Source: Actinoplanes couchii
GTDB taxonomy: Bacteria; Actinomycetota; Actinomycetes; Mycobacteriales; Micromonosporaceae
Assembly (NCBI RefSeq): GCF_016862075.1
Contig: NZ_BOMG01000073.1
Coordinates: 1 to 64,000, forward strand
Direction: 5' to 3'
Length of the DNA: 64,000 nt
The notes below the pieces were generated by a model. It saw only the letters and a list, made by a program, of their open reading frames with translations. It was not told the origin of the DNA and did not search any database. Below, piece after piece: positions 1-7,403 of the stretch. Made by a program: the position numbers and the translations under genes. Within the stretch, counting starts at the first letter, position 1. Each line of letters begins with the position of its first letter.

Positions 1-91
1 GCCCCGCGCCCCGCGCCCCGCGCCCCGCGCCCCGCGCCCCGCGCCCCGCGCCCCGCGCCCCGCGCCCCGCGCCCCGCGCCCCGCGCCCCGC
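1..91. repeat. Heptamer tandem repeat, 13 perfect copies
   Basis: Thirteen perfect head-to-tail copies of GCCCCGC fill the left edge, and the array probably continues beyond the window. It ends 12 bp past the stop codon of the minus-strand response regulator, so it lies in that gene's 3' flank. The 7-bp period is not a multiple of three, which argues against a coding role. Confidence 0.97.
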
Positions 92-103
92 GTGCCAGTG
101 CCG

Positions 104-757
104 TCAGGTCTGCAGGAAGCGGATTACGGCCAGGACCCGCCGGTGGTCGGCGTCCGACGGCGGCAGGTCGAACTTGGTGAAGATGTTGGTCACGTGCTTC
201 TCCACCGCTCGCTCCGAAACCCGGAGACCGGCAGCGATGGCCGTATTGGACCGCCCCTGCGCCATCAGTCCCATGACCTCCCGCTCCCGCGGAGTGAGTT
301 CGGCAAGCTGCTCCCGGTGCTCACTGCGACCGAACAACTGCGTGACCACATCGGGATCGAGCGCCGTGCCACCCGCCGCGACCCGGTGCAACGCGTCCAC
401 GAAGTCATCCAGCTGAACAACACGTTCCTTGAGCAGGTACCCCACCCCCTCGGCCCCGCCGGCCAACAGTTCAGCGATGAAGGCCGTCTCGACGTACTGC
501 GAAAAGATCATCACCCCCGTCCCGGGGAACTCCCGCCGAAGCCGAACCGCAGCTCGCAGCCCTTCATCCGTATGACTGGGCGGAAGCCTGATGTCCACGA
601 TCGCAATGTCAGGCGGCTCCGCGGCAACCGCCTTGAACAGGGCCGGAACATCCACCACAGCCGCCGACACCTCATGCCCGCGAATCGCGAGCAGCTGAGC
701 CAGCCCTTCCCGAAGAATCGCCGAATCCTCAGCGATGACGATGCGCATCCCGGTCAT
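104..757 (-). CDS. NarL/LuxR-family response regulator
   Basis: 217-residue DNA-binding response regulator. The receiver domain (about residues 3-125) has the acidic pair at E10/D11 and the phospho-acceptor Asp55 in IVDIRLPP. A LuxR-type helix-turn-helix follows (about 150-212, LTPREREVMGLMAQGRSN), with the typical recognition-helix pattern of NarL regulators. An alternative start lies three codons downstream (MRIVIAED). It sits 90 bp downstream of a histidine kinase on the same strand and is the obvious cognate partner. The target genes are unknown. Confidence 0.93.
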   Translation of the reverse strand: MTGMRIVIAEDSAILREGLAQLLAIRGHEVSAAVVDVPALFKAVAAEPPDIAIVDIRLPPSHTDEGLRAAVRLRREFPGTGVMIFSQYVETAFIAELLAGGAEGVGYLLKERVVQLDDFVDALHRVAAGGTALDPDVVTQLFGRSEHREQLAELTPREREVMGLMAQGRSNTAIAAGLRVSERAVEKHVTNIFTKFDLPPSDADHRRVLAVIRFLQT

Positions 758-847
758 TCCCTTTCCATGCCGTCGCCGCTCGGACCCGGCACCGCACTCA
801 CCACTTACTCGGACACCTCAGCCGCCGACCCGAAACTTCGCACTCGG

Positions 848-2059
848 CTACACGGGCACCGGACAGGGGATCTCAACTGTGATCGTGGTCGGCCCACCCG
901 CTGGGCTGTCGATCGTCAGCTGCCCGTCGACGACCCGGATCCGCTCCGTCAGGCCGGCCAGTCCTCCACCGGCTCGCTGGAACGCACCGCCACTCCCGTC
1001 GTCGTGAACCCGTATCACCAGCACTTCGTCCACCAGATCGACCCGGATCGTAGCCTTGCGTGCACCGCTGTGCCGTCCGGCGTTGGTGAGCAGCTCGCAC
1101 ACCGTGAAGTAGGCGATGCTCTCCAGAGCTGGGGGCGGTCTCCGGGGCAGATTCGTCTCGATCGTGACCGGCACCGCGCTTCCCGCCGCGACCGTGTCCA
1201 GCGCCGCCTCCAATCCGTTGTCCAGCACCGGTGGGTGGATCCCCCGAACCAGATCCCGCAGCTCCGCCACCGCGACGGCCAAGGTGTCCTGCGCGGTGTC
1301 GATCACAGCGAGAACGTGCTCGGTCGAGGCGCGGGCGGTGATGAGCTCCCTGGCCATGGCCAGGTGCATACCGACGCCGATCATCCGGGCCTGGGCGCCG
1401 TCATGAAGATCCCGTTCGAGGCGCCGGAGGGTGATGTCGTTGTCCTTGACCGCACGGTCGCGCGAGTCTCGTAGGTCGTCCATCCGCTGGCTGGTCCTGC
1501 TGGGCCCGAGCAGCCCTCGGATCAGCAGCCTCTCCACCGCGAGAACGGCCTGCACCATCCAGGGCCCGAGGAACAGGAGCAGCACCCCGACCAGAAGCAC
1601 CACGATCCCTTGTGGCTCCAGCGCGTCGGGACGGAACGGCGCGCTGATCAGGCTGATCAACCCGTAGACATAGAAGCCACCTCCCAGAGTCAGGGACAGC
1701 ACCGCCACCGGCGGCTTGATCAGCGCATATGCGATGACCCGCCAGCCAACGGGATCGCTGAGGACAGCACGTCGCCACCCGAACGCCCCGAGCCCGGATG
1801 TTGCCCGGGAGGGCGTCGGAACCTGCTCGCCGAGAAGCCGGGCAGCCAGCGCCCGCCGGTAGCCACCGAGGCCTACGGCAGCCCGCAGAATCGCCGCCAG
1901 GAGCCAGGCACCGAGCGGGGTCAGCAGCAGGATCCCACCGGCCAGGCCACCGAGCAGCAGAACCACCGCACTCAGCAGATCGATCGGCAGAACCACGAAC
2001 AGGTAGGTGAGCCCTCTCCGTGCCCGGGGGCCGAAGATCGTGGCCAATGTCGTCTTCAT
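848..2059 (-). CDS. NarL-type sensor histidine kinase
   Basis: 403-residue membrane histidine kinase. The N-terminal half is an actinobacterial 'putative sensor' membrane domain with hydrophobic segments at about 20-65, 108-140 and 150-178. The HisKA_3 dimerisation box LERDLHDGAQARM carries the phosphorylated His219, and a HATPase domain occupies about 305-400. The open frame extends upstream to 3208, but that part is the shadow of the plus-strand hydrolase. The start at MKTTLATIFG is chosen because the sensor domain begins right after it. It is transcribed with the response regulator downstream. Confidence 0.9.
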   Translation of the reverse strand: MKTTLATIFGPRARRGLTYLFVVLPIDLLSAVVLLLGGLAGGILLLTPLGAWLLAAILRAAVGLGGYRRALAARLLGEQVPTPSRATSGLGAFGWRRAVLSDPVGWRVIAYALIKPPVAVLSLTLGGGFYVYGLISLISAPFRPDALEPQGIVVLLVGVLLLFLGPWMVQAVLAVERLLIRGLLGPSRTSQRMDDLRDSRDRAVKDNDITLRRLERDLHDGAQARMIGVGMHLAMARELITARASTEHVLAVIDTAQDTLAVAVAELRDLVRGIHPPVLDNGLEAALDTVAAGSAVPVTIETNLPRRPPPALESIAYFTVCELLTNAGRHSGARKATIRVDLVDEVLVIRVHDDGSGGAFQRAGGGLAGLTERIRVVDGQLTIDSPAGGPTTITVEIPCPVPV

Positions 2060-2191
2060 CCCGCACAGCTTCCCTCGCTGAAGGGCTGGGCACGATGGTG
2101 CCAGCACGCCGACGAGGGTACGGATAACCGAACCATCATCAGCGTGCCAGCCCGACTGTGCCCGGAGCCGTCCGCGGCCAGGCTCAATGGC

Positions 2192-3292
2192 ATGCCCAAT
2201 CGATTCCCCTCCTCGTGGCGAAGCCTGATGGCGACCACCCTGGCCGGTCTGAGCATCGTCGGTGGTTCCGCTCTCGGCCCGTCCCTCCCGACGCTGCCGG
2301 GCACCGCCGCGCTGGCGCTGTTCGGCCCGGCCCAGTCGGCGCGAGCGATGGTCGCGCCCGGCATCCACGACTGGCTGGCCGACACCGCCTCTCCGCCGGA
2401 TCCACGCTCCGCCACGGTTCAGGAGGTGGCCGACTTCTTCACCCACGTCTCCGCGATCGACAGCACCCGCCTCGCCCACCGATTCCCCGAGATCGTCGGC
2501 AATCTCGACGGCGCTCCCACCACCTTGCGATACACCGCCAACCGATCCCGCCGCCCTCAGCTCGCGGGCCGGCAGATCCTCGCGTTCGACGACCGGGGTG
2601 ACGGTCGCATCGTCGAGACGATGGGCGATCTCGACAACGCCGACCGGGTGATCGTGCTGGTGCCGGGTGTCAGCACCGGACTGGCCAACTTCGACACCGG
2701 GCTCGGCGGCATCCAGCGACGGGCCCTCGCCTGGCAGGCGAGGCAACTGTTCGAGCAGGCCCGGACCGTCGATCGGACTGCACGGGTCGCGGTGGTGGCG
2801 TGGCTGGGCTACAACCCGCCCGAGGGCATGGGCCAGGAGGTCGTCAGGGAGGATCGGGCTGTTTCCGGCGCCGCCGATCTCGTCCGTTTCGTCGATGCTC
2901 TGGTTCTCGGGCATGCCGAGCGGTCGGTCGTCGTGGTCGGTCACAGCTACGGCTCCACCGTCGCTGGGTTGGCCGCGGCGCACCTGAGCGGCCAGGTCAC
3001 GGATGTGGTCGCGCTCGGCAGTCCCGGCATGGGAGTCGACGGGATCGCCGGGTTGCACACTGCCGCCCGGGTGTGGGCCTGCGCCTCGCCCGACGACTGG
3101 ATCCGCCGCGTTCCCGGCGTGCGAGTGCTCGGCCTCGGGCACGGCCGCCTGCCCTTCGACCCTGACTTCGGCGCACTGCCCCTGCCGTGTAACGACGTCG
3201 AGGGCCATGACGGCTACTTCGTTCCCGGTACCTCGTCACTACGGGCACTGGCGGCGATCGCGACCAACAGTGAGGAGACGGATCCCCGATGA
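2192..3292 (+). CDS. Alpha/beta hydrolase, DUF1023 type, probably exported
   Basis: 366-residue protein with a hydrophobic N-terminal stretch (about residues 12-50) that could be a signal peptide or anchor. The C-terminal two thirds resembles the DUF1023 alpha/beta hydrolases: a strand into a nucleophile elbow, VVGHSYGS, with Ser252 as probable nucleophile, and the late segment CNDVEGHDGYF supplying the likely His. Start chosen at MPNRFPSS, where protein-like sequence begins. No Shine-Dalgarno is evident, so the mRNA may be leaderless. It is divergent from the histidine kinase with about 130 bp between them. The substrate is unknown. Confidence 0.82.
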   Translation: MPNRFPSSWRSLMATTLAGLSIVGGSALGPSLPTLPGTAALALFGPAQSARAMVAPGIHDWLADTASPPDPRSATVQEVADFFTHVSAIDSTRLAHRFPEIVGNLDGAPTTLRYTANRSRRPQLAGRQILAFDDRGDGRIVETMGDLDNADRVIVLVPGVSTGLANFDTGLGGIQRRALAWQARQLFEQARTVDRTARVAVVAWLGYNPPEGMGQEVVREDRAVSGAADLVRFVDALVLGHAERSVVVVGHSYGSTVAGLAAAHLSGQVTDVVALGSPGMGVDGIAGLHTAARVWACASPDDWIRRVPGVRVLGLGHGRLPFDPDFGALPLPCNDVEGHDGYFVPGTSSLRALAAIATNSEETDPR

Positions 3293-3849
3293 TCATGGAT
3301 GCCTTCGAACTCCTCGCCCGATGGGGCCGCCACCGCCCCACGACCGGATGGCACCGGGATTCCTTCCCAACGGCCGGCCTCCGAGTCCCGCCCGCGCACA
3401 CAAGCGACACCACCCGCACCCGCACCCGCACCGGTGCCGGTGCCGGTGCCGGTGCCGGTGCCGGTGCCGGTGCCGGAGGCGGAGGCGGAGGCGGAGGCAG
3501 TAGCGGTGGCGGAGGCGGCAATAGCGGCGGCGGCAATAGCGGCGGCGGCAATAGCGGCGGCGGCAATAGCGGTGGCGGCGATTCCAGCGAAGGCCAATCT
3601 TGCTTCCTGGGCCGACGCGCATTCCCAAAGCTGAATTCGGAGTCCCCACCACACACCGATCCACCCAGCTTCGGAACACGGGAGACACGCGAGATGAGCG
3701 GGCCGGCGCTGGCACCGATCCCGCAACGGACGGATTCGAACGTCGAGCGGGAAGCGTGGCACGGCAGGTCGTTGGCCGAGCCGGACGACGCCGATCCAGC
3801 ACTTGCACGTCGACCGGATGGGACAGCGCGTGGGCTCTACTGTGGCGCC
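3293..3849. repeat. Gene-free stretch with stacked 6-bp and 15-bp repeats
   Basis: This 557-bp interval has no convincing gene. It holds (GGTGCC)n at about 3430-3474, then (GGAGGC)n, then five near-perfect 15-bp units from 3511 to 3585 (core GGCGGCGGCAATAGC). Read on the plus strand in frame with the gene at 3850 this gives a Gly/Asn/Ser-rich chain starting right at the previous gene's stop codon. Because nothing in it resembles a protein family, I treat it as a minisatellite rather than an N-terminal extension. Confidence 0.8.
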
Positions 3850-4194
3850 GTGAATGATGATCTGCAGCGACCTTCGCCCATGCGAGGGCTATGGGCTCTG
3901 ACCATCGGTGGTCTGGTTCTGGCTGGGCTACTCGTGGCGCTGGATCCTGTGATGACGGTGGAGGACTGCCCAAACTACGGCGGAAATGGAAACGCCAGCA
4001 TCTTTGAGAACGAGGCTTGGGACCTGTATCTGCCAGCGCTTCTTCTCTTGTGGATGGCGTCGACGGTGGTGGAGCCGTTCGTCCCGCACACACGCCGAGG
4101 CCGTGGAGACACCACGGCTCGAGCGTTGATATCGGTCAGCCTCTCCGTTGTCGGTTCCTGCTTCATCGGCGGGCTGTTGCTTACCTGCCACTGA
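3850..4194 (+). CDS. Small membrane protein, unknown function
   Basis: 114-residue protein from a GTG start (VNDDLQRPSPM). Three hydrophobic segments are visible: about 15-35 (LWALTIGGLVLAGLLVALDP), 60-78 (LYLPALLLLWMASTVV) and 92-112 (ALISVSLSVVGSCFIGGLLL). The frame stays open upstream to 3289 through glycine-rich repeats, but normal protein composition begins only near this start. I do not recognise a family. Confidence 0.6.
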   Translation: MNDDLQRPSPMRGLWALTIGGLVLAGLLVALDPVMTVEDCPNYGGNGNASIFENEAWDLYLPALLLLWMASTVVEPFVPHTRRGRGDTTARALISVSLSVVGSCFIGGLLLTCH

Positions 4195-4388
4195 CCCCGG
4201 AAAACCGCATGACGCCGTCCAGGCACAGGTCATAGCGGAAGAAGCCGAAGCGGTGGGAGCCCGCAAGCGGAGCCCAAACAGCAGAGACCGGAGCGGCGAA
4301 ATACTAATAGAAAGCGCCCGGAACAGCGGAAACCGGAGCTTGGAGGCCCGGCCGCGGAGATCGGGGGTGTTGGGAGGCGGAGTGTTGA

Positions 4389-4586
4389 GGAGGTGATCAG
4401 GCCGTGTCAACCACTGCGGTGGAAAGGCAATCAGGCCACGTCGACCACTGCAGTGGAAAAGACCAAGCCGCGTCAACCGCTGCGGTGGATGGGCAGCCAG
4501 GCCGCGTCAACAAGGTGGTGGGAGACCAACCAAGCTGCGTCAACTACTGCGGTGGGGAGGTGATCAGGCGGCGTTGACGACTGCGG
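4389..4586. repeat. Six degenerate 32-34-bp repeats seeded from a gene's 3' end
   Basis: On the minus strand, the unit present at the last codons and stop of the 4564-4806 gene (CCGCAGTCGTCAACGCCGCC, then TGATCACCTCCCCA) recurs about every 32-34 bp five more times downstream. Recurrent parts are CCGCAGTNGTTGACGC, GGCCTG and TCCA. Copies are 70-85% alike by eye. There are no unique spacers, so this is not a CRISPR array. The rest of the 4195-4563 interval shows nothing else. Confidence 0.85.
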
Positions 4587-4806
4587 CTGCCAGGATGATG
4601 CCTAGTACGGCACCGCCGACGCCTGCTGCGGCTGCGTACCAGCCGAGAGGACGGTCGCCCAGGAAGCCGGCTACCAGGCCCAGGATCAGGGCGATCAAGC
4701 CGAACAGTACGGGGATGAAGAGGACGGCGATTACGGCGCAGACGAAAGCGATGATGGTGCAGACTCGGGCGGCGGAGTTGGGGCGGCCGCCTGTGGGGTG
4801 GGACAT
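4564..4806 (-). CDS. Small membrane protein, DUF4190-like
   Basis: 80-residue protein: a short polar head (MSHPTGGRPNSAAR), two adjacent hydrophobic segments (about 15-35 and 38-55) and a third at the C-terminus (about 58-79), as in actinobacterial DUF4190-like proteins. Start chosen at the internal ATG because GGGAGG stands 7 bp ahead of it. The frame runs 11 codons further upstream without a better site. Its final codons are duplicated in the repeat array beyond the stop. Confidence 0.75.
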   Translation of the reverse strand: MSHPTGGRPNSAARVCTIIAFVCAVIAVLFIPVLFGLIALILGLVAGFLGDRPLGWYAAAAGVGGAVLGIILAAAVVNAA

Positions 4807-4876
4807 GTCGGTACCTCCCGGGTTCCGAGGTGCTGGCACCGTCTGTCTACCCAGGACTCAACTGCGCCACTCCTAT

Positions 4877-4975
4877 CCCCTTCAAGACTGCGTGTCGCGC
4901 TCTTCCGGTCCCCTTCAGGACTATGGGTCGCGCTCTTCCGGTCCCCTTCAGGACTATGGGTCGCGCTCTTCCGGC
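4877..4975. repeat. 33-bp tandem repeat, three copies
   Basis: Three consecutive 33-bp units (4877-4909, 4910-4942, 4943-4975), each starting CCCCTTCA and ending CGCGCTCTTCCGG. The last two are nearly identical and the first differs at several bases. They lie in the 214-bp gap between the small membrane protein and the TetR gene, upstream of the former's start. Confidence 0.9.
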
Positions 4976-5020
4976 CAGGGCTTTTGACTGGTCACGCCTG
5001 CCCGATCGGGGCTTGGTGCG

Positions 5021-5623
5021 TTATGGGGCGGTGAGGATTTCGACTAGTCGATCTACGTATGCTCGGCGGTGGGTTGCGTCGGTGGGGACTGTTTGTGGTG
5101 CGGCGTGTGTCAGCTGGGCGTGGCCCAAGTAGGCGCTCACCGCGAACAGGGCTCGGTGGTGGGCCTCGGTGCTGTTCAGGCCCAGGGCTTCGAACAGACC
5201 TGCGGTGTAGGCGATTCGGCGCTCCGTTACCCGGGCCAGCACGGGGGCCACGTGTGGGTGGTCGGCCGTGGCCAGCATGCCCAGCTCGATCGAGTCGGCG
5301 CGGGGCCTGGCCGTGTTCTCGATGACGGTGCCGATCAGGAGACGGATCCTCGCCAGCGGATCGGGTTCCGCTTCCACCAAGGCGATCACCCCGTCCGTGA
5401 GGTGAGTTTCCCAGCGCTGCAGTGCCGCTTCGATCAGCGCGTCACGGTTGGCGAAATGCCAGTAGAAGCTGCCCTTGGTGGCTCCGAGACCAGCCGCCAG
5501 CGGCTCGACCGCCACGGCCGCGAGACCGCCTCGGGCGATCGCCTCCAGTGCGGCTTTGGTCCAATCGTCGGCCGTGAGGCGGGGCGCAGATTGTTTCGCG
5601 GCTGGGCGTGGGCTCATTTCCAT
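5021..5623 (-). CDS. TetR-family transcriptional repressor
   Basis: 200-residue regulator. The N-terminal helix-turn-helix (about 18-62) contains the family signature GLAAVAVEPLAAGLGATKG followed by SFYWHFANRDALI. The remainder is an all-helical ligand-binding domain. A second ATG two codons in is also possible. Neither has a Shine-Dalgarno, so a leaderless transcript is likely. It is divergent from the SRPBCC/DUF2867 gene across a 49-bp gap containing two ATACG/CGTAT dyads, so autoregulation and control of the neighbour are expected. Confidence 0.92.
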   Translation of the reverse strand: MEMSPRPAAKQSAPRLTADDWTKAALEAIARGGLAAVAVEPLAAGLGATKGSFYWHFANRDALIEAALQRWETHLTDGVIALVEAEPDPLARIRLLIGTVIENTARPRADSIELGMLATADHPHVAPVLARVTERRIAYTAGLFEALGLNSTEAHHRALFAVSAYLGHAQLTHAAPQTVPTDATHRRAYVDRLVEILTAP

Positions 5624-5659
5624 ACGCTACAGTACGGAAAACTATACGCCACCGTATGG
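5620..5659. promoter_or_regulatory. Paired TetR operator candidate
   Basis: Two 18-bp dyads stand side by side in the divergent gap: CCATACGCTACAGTACGG (5620-5637) and CTATACGCCACCGTATGG (5642-5659). Each has one mismatch from perfect symmetry, and they are 22 bp apart centre to centre, about two helical turns. The first overlaps the TetR start codon. Spacing and half-sites fit cooperative binding by two TetR dimers. Confidence 0.75.
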
Positions 5660-5672
5660 AACGGAGGAGAGC

Positions 5673-7403
5673 ATGGTGGAAAGCGTTCACGAACGTGTCC
5701 TTCCGGTGCCCGCTGACGAGGTGGGGCGGCTGCTGGACCGGCTGGCCTCTCCCAGCGACCCGCTGTGGCCCGTTCCCCAGTGGCCTCCGCTGCGGTTCGA
5801 CCGTCCGCTGCAGGTCGGCGCCGATGGTGGGCACGGTCCGATCCGGTACCACGTCACCGAGTACCGGCCCGGTCGTCTGCTCGAATGCACGTTTCATCCC
5901 CGCATCGGGATCACCGGCACCCACACTCTCGAGGTGGTGCCGACCGGGGCTTCGTCGTGCGTGTTGCGGCACCGGCTGATCGGGCGTGCGCACGGTCGCA
6001 TGCGGTTGCTCTGGCCTCTGGTCATCGGTTCCGCGCACGATGCGGTTCTCGGGCAGCTTCTGGATAATGCTGAGCGGGCCGTCACCGGTGGTGTCGCCCG
6101 GCCGGTGCGGTACGGGTTCGCGGCCCGTGTGGCGTCGTCGCTGGCCCGGGTCCGAGGCAGGGGCCAAGGCCGGTTGCGGAACCTGGTGCGGTTGCGGAAC
6201 CCGGTGCGGTTGCGGAACCCTGTGCGGTTGCGGAACCTGGTGCGGTTGCGGAACCCGGTGCGGTTGCGGAACCCGGTGCGGTTGCGGAACCCGGTGCGGT
6301 TGCGGGGCCGGGTGCGGGTGCGAAGCGGGCCGGTGCCCGCCGGAGCCGTCCTGCTGCACGAGGCTCTGCCCCGTCCCGATCTGGCCGACGCCTACTCGGT
6401 TCGGGTTCCGCCTGGGTCGAGTCTTGATCCGCAGACTTGGGCCGACGCCGTCTTCCGGAATCCACCGGCGGCGGTGAAGGCCATGTTGCGCCTTCGGAAC
6501 GTCGTGGTGGTTCCGTTCGGGATCGAACCCGGCGACCGATCGGCATTCGACACCGTCGCCCGCAGCGGGAACGAGGTTCTTCTCGGCACCGACGCCGGCC
6601 ATCTCGATTTTCGGGCCAGCGTCCTGATAACCGGCACCGCGACGACCAGCACCGCAGCTTCCGATGCCGCAACTTCCGATGTCCCGGTCTCCGATGTCCC
6701 GGCAAAGGCCGCCCACGCCTACGACACCACATTGGACAGCGCCACGACAAGACGCCAGGCAAAGGGAGGACCCGCTGAGGGAGGACCGACGCGGGAAGAA
6801 CCGACGCACGAAGAGCTGACGAGGGAAGGGCCGACGCGGAGAGAACCAGCGAACGGATGTCCGACGAGCAAAGGACCAGCGAACGCTGGGCCACCAAACA
6901 CGAGGCCACCAAACACGGGGCCGGCGAACGCGGGACCGACAAGCCGAGAGCCAACGAGCGGAGGGTCGGCAGACGCGGAGCCTTCAAACGCGGGACTGGC
7001 GGACGCGGGACTGGCGGACACGGGACTGGCGGACACGGGACTGGCGGACACGGGACTGGCGGACACGGGACTGGCGGACACGGGACTGGCGGACGCGGGA
7101 CCGATGAGCGGGGAACCAGCAAACGGAAGGTCGACGGACCGAAAGCCGACGAGCGGAGAACCAACGAGCGGCGGATCGATGAGCGGCGGGGCGGCGGACG
7201 GGAACAGCGGTGAGGAAAGCGGGCGTGAAAAAGGCCGGGCAGGATTCGTGGTGACTCTTTCGACCCACGCCACTGTTCGGTCCGGCGTGGGTCGTGTCTA
7301 TCTGGGGCTGGTCAAAGTGGCGCACCCGGTGATTGTCAAAGCCATGCTTCGCCGGGCCGTTCGGGTCAGGCCAGCATCCGGGCGAACTCCTCTGGGGCGA
7401 TGA
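5673..7403 (+). CDS. SRPBCC-DUF2867 protein with two repeat insertions
   Basis: 576 residues starting at MVESVHERV (ACGGAGGAGAGC gives a good ribosome site). Residues 1-140 look like an SRPBCC/polyketide-cyclase fold. Residues 167-211 are an arginine-rich array of the hexapeptide RLRNPV. DUF2867-like sequence begins near 226 (LHEALPRPDLADAY), runs to about 322 (GHLDFRASVLI), and resumes at about 523 (FVVTLSTHATVRS to VKAMLRRA). The 200 residues between are low-complexity, including seven GLADT/GLADA pentapeptides, and interrupt the conserved domain. The gene is under the divergent TetR regulator and its 3' end overlaps the ligase gene tail-to-tail by 38 bp. Family assignment is from memory of sequence patterns. 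Confidence 0.78.
   Translation: MVESVHERVLPVPADEVGRLLDRLASPSDPLWPVPQWPPLRFDRPLQVGADGGHGPIRYHVTEYRPGRLLECTFHPRIGITGTHTLEVVPTGASSCVLRHRLIGRAHGRMRLLWPLVIGSAHDAVLGQLLDNAERAVTGGVARPVRYGFAARVASSLARVRGRGQGRLRNLVRLRNPVRLRNPVRLRNLVRLRNPVRLRNPVRLRNPVRLRGRVRVRSGPVPAGAVLLHEALPRPDLADAYSVRVPPGSSLDPQTWADAVFRNPPAAVKAMLRLRNVVVVPFGIEPGDRSAFDTVARSGNEVLLGTDAGHLDFRASVLITGTATTSTAASDAATSDVPVSDVPAKAAHAYDTTLDSATTRRQAKGGPAEGGPTREEPTHEELTREGPTRREPANGCPTSKGPANAGPPNTRPPNTGPANAGPTSREPTSGGSADAEPSNAGLADAGLADTGLADTGLADTGLADTGLADTGLADAGPMSGEPANGRSTDRKPTSGEPTSGGSMSGGAADGNSGEESGREKGRAGFVVTLSTHATVRSGVGRVYLGLVKVAHPVIVKAMLRRAVRVRPASGRTPLGR
6171..6305 (+). repeat. 18-bp in-frame repeat (hexapeptide RLRNPV)
   Basis: About seven head-to-tail copies of an 18-bp unit (core GTTGCGGAACCCGGTGCG) encode RLRNPV or RLRNLV between the SRPBCC and DUF2867 parts of the host gene. 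Copies differ by one or two bases, mostly third-position or Pro/Leu changes. The frame is preserved throughout. Confidence 0.95.
6993..7097 (+). repeat. 15-bp in-frame repeat (pentapeptide GLADT)
   Basis: Seven tandem 15-bp units (core GGACTGGCGGACACG) encode GLADA once, GLADT five times, then GLADA. They form the cleanest part of a roughly 600-bp low-complexity insert (about 6636-7238) inside the DUF2867 domain. The flanking insert holds looser five-residue repeats rich in Gly, Pro, Thr and Glu. Confidence 0.95.

Noticed and set aside
2060-3208. Upstream half of a 786-residue minus-strand frame in front of the histidine kinase
   Set aside because: It lies opposite the hydrolase gene, has no family-like sequence, and the kinase sensor domain begins at 2059.
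3289-3849. Glycine-rich N-terminal extension joined to the small membrane protein
   Set aside because: Open through simple repeats, but it starts on the previous gene's stop codon and has no ribosome site; a minisatellite explains it better.
4389-4586. CRISPR array
   Set aside because: The 32-34-bp units are directly adjacent and degenerate, with no unique spacers and no cas genes nearby.
6505-6530. tRNA T-loop-like GGTTCGATCC on the minus strand
   Set aside because: The stem bases do not pair, no acceptor or anticodon arm is found, and it lies inside the DUF2867 coding region.
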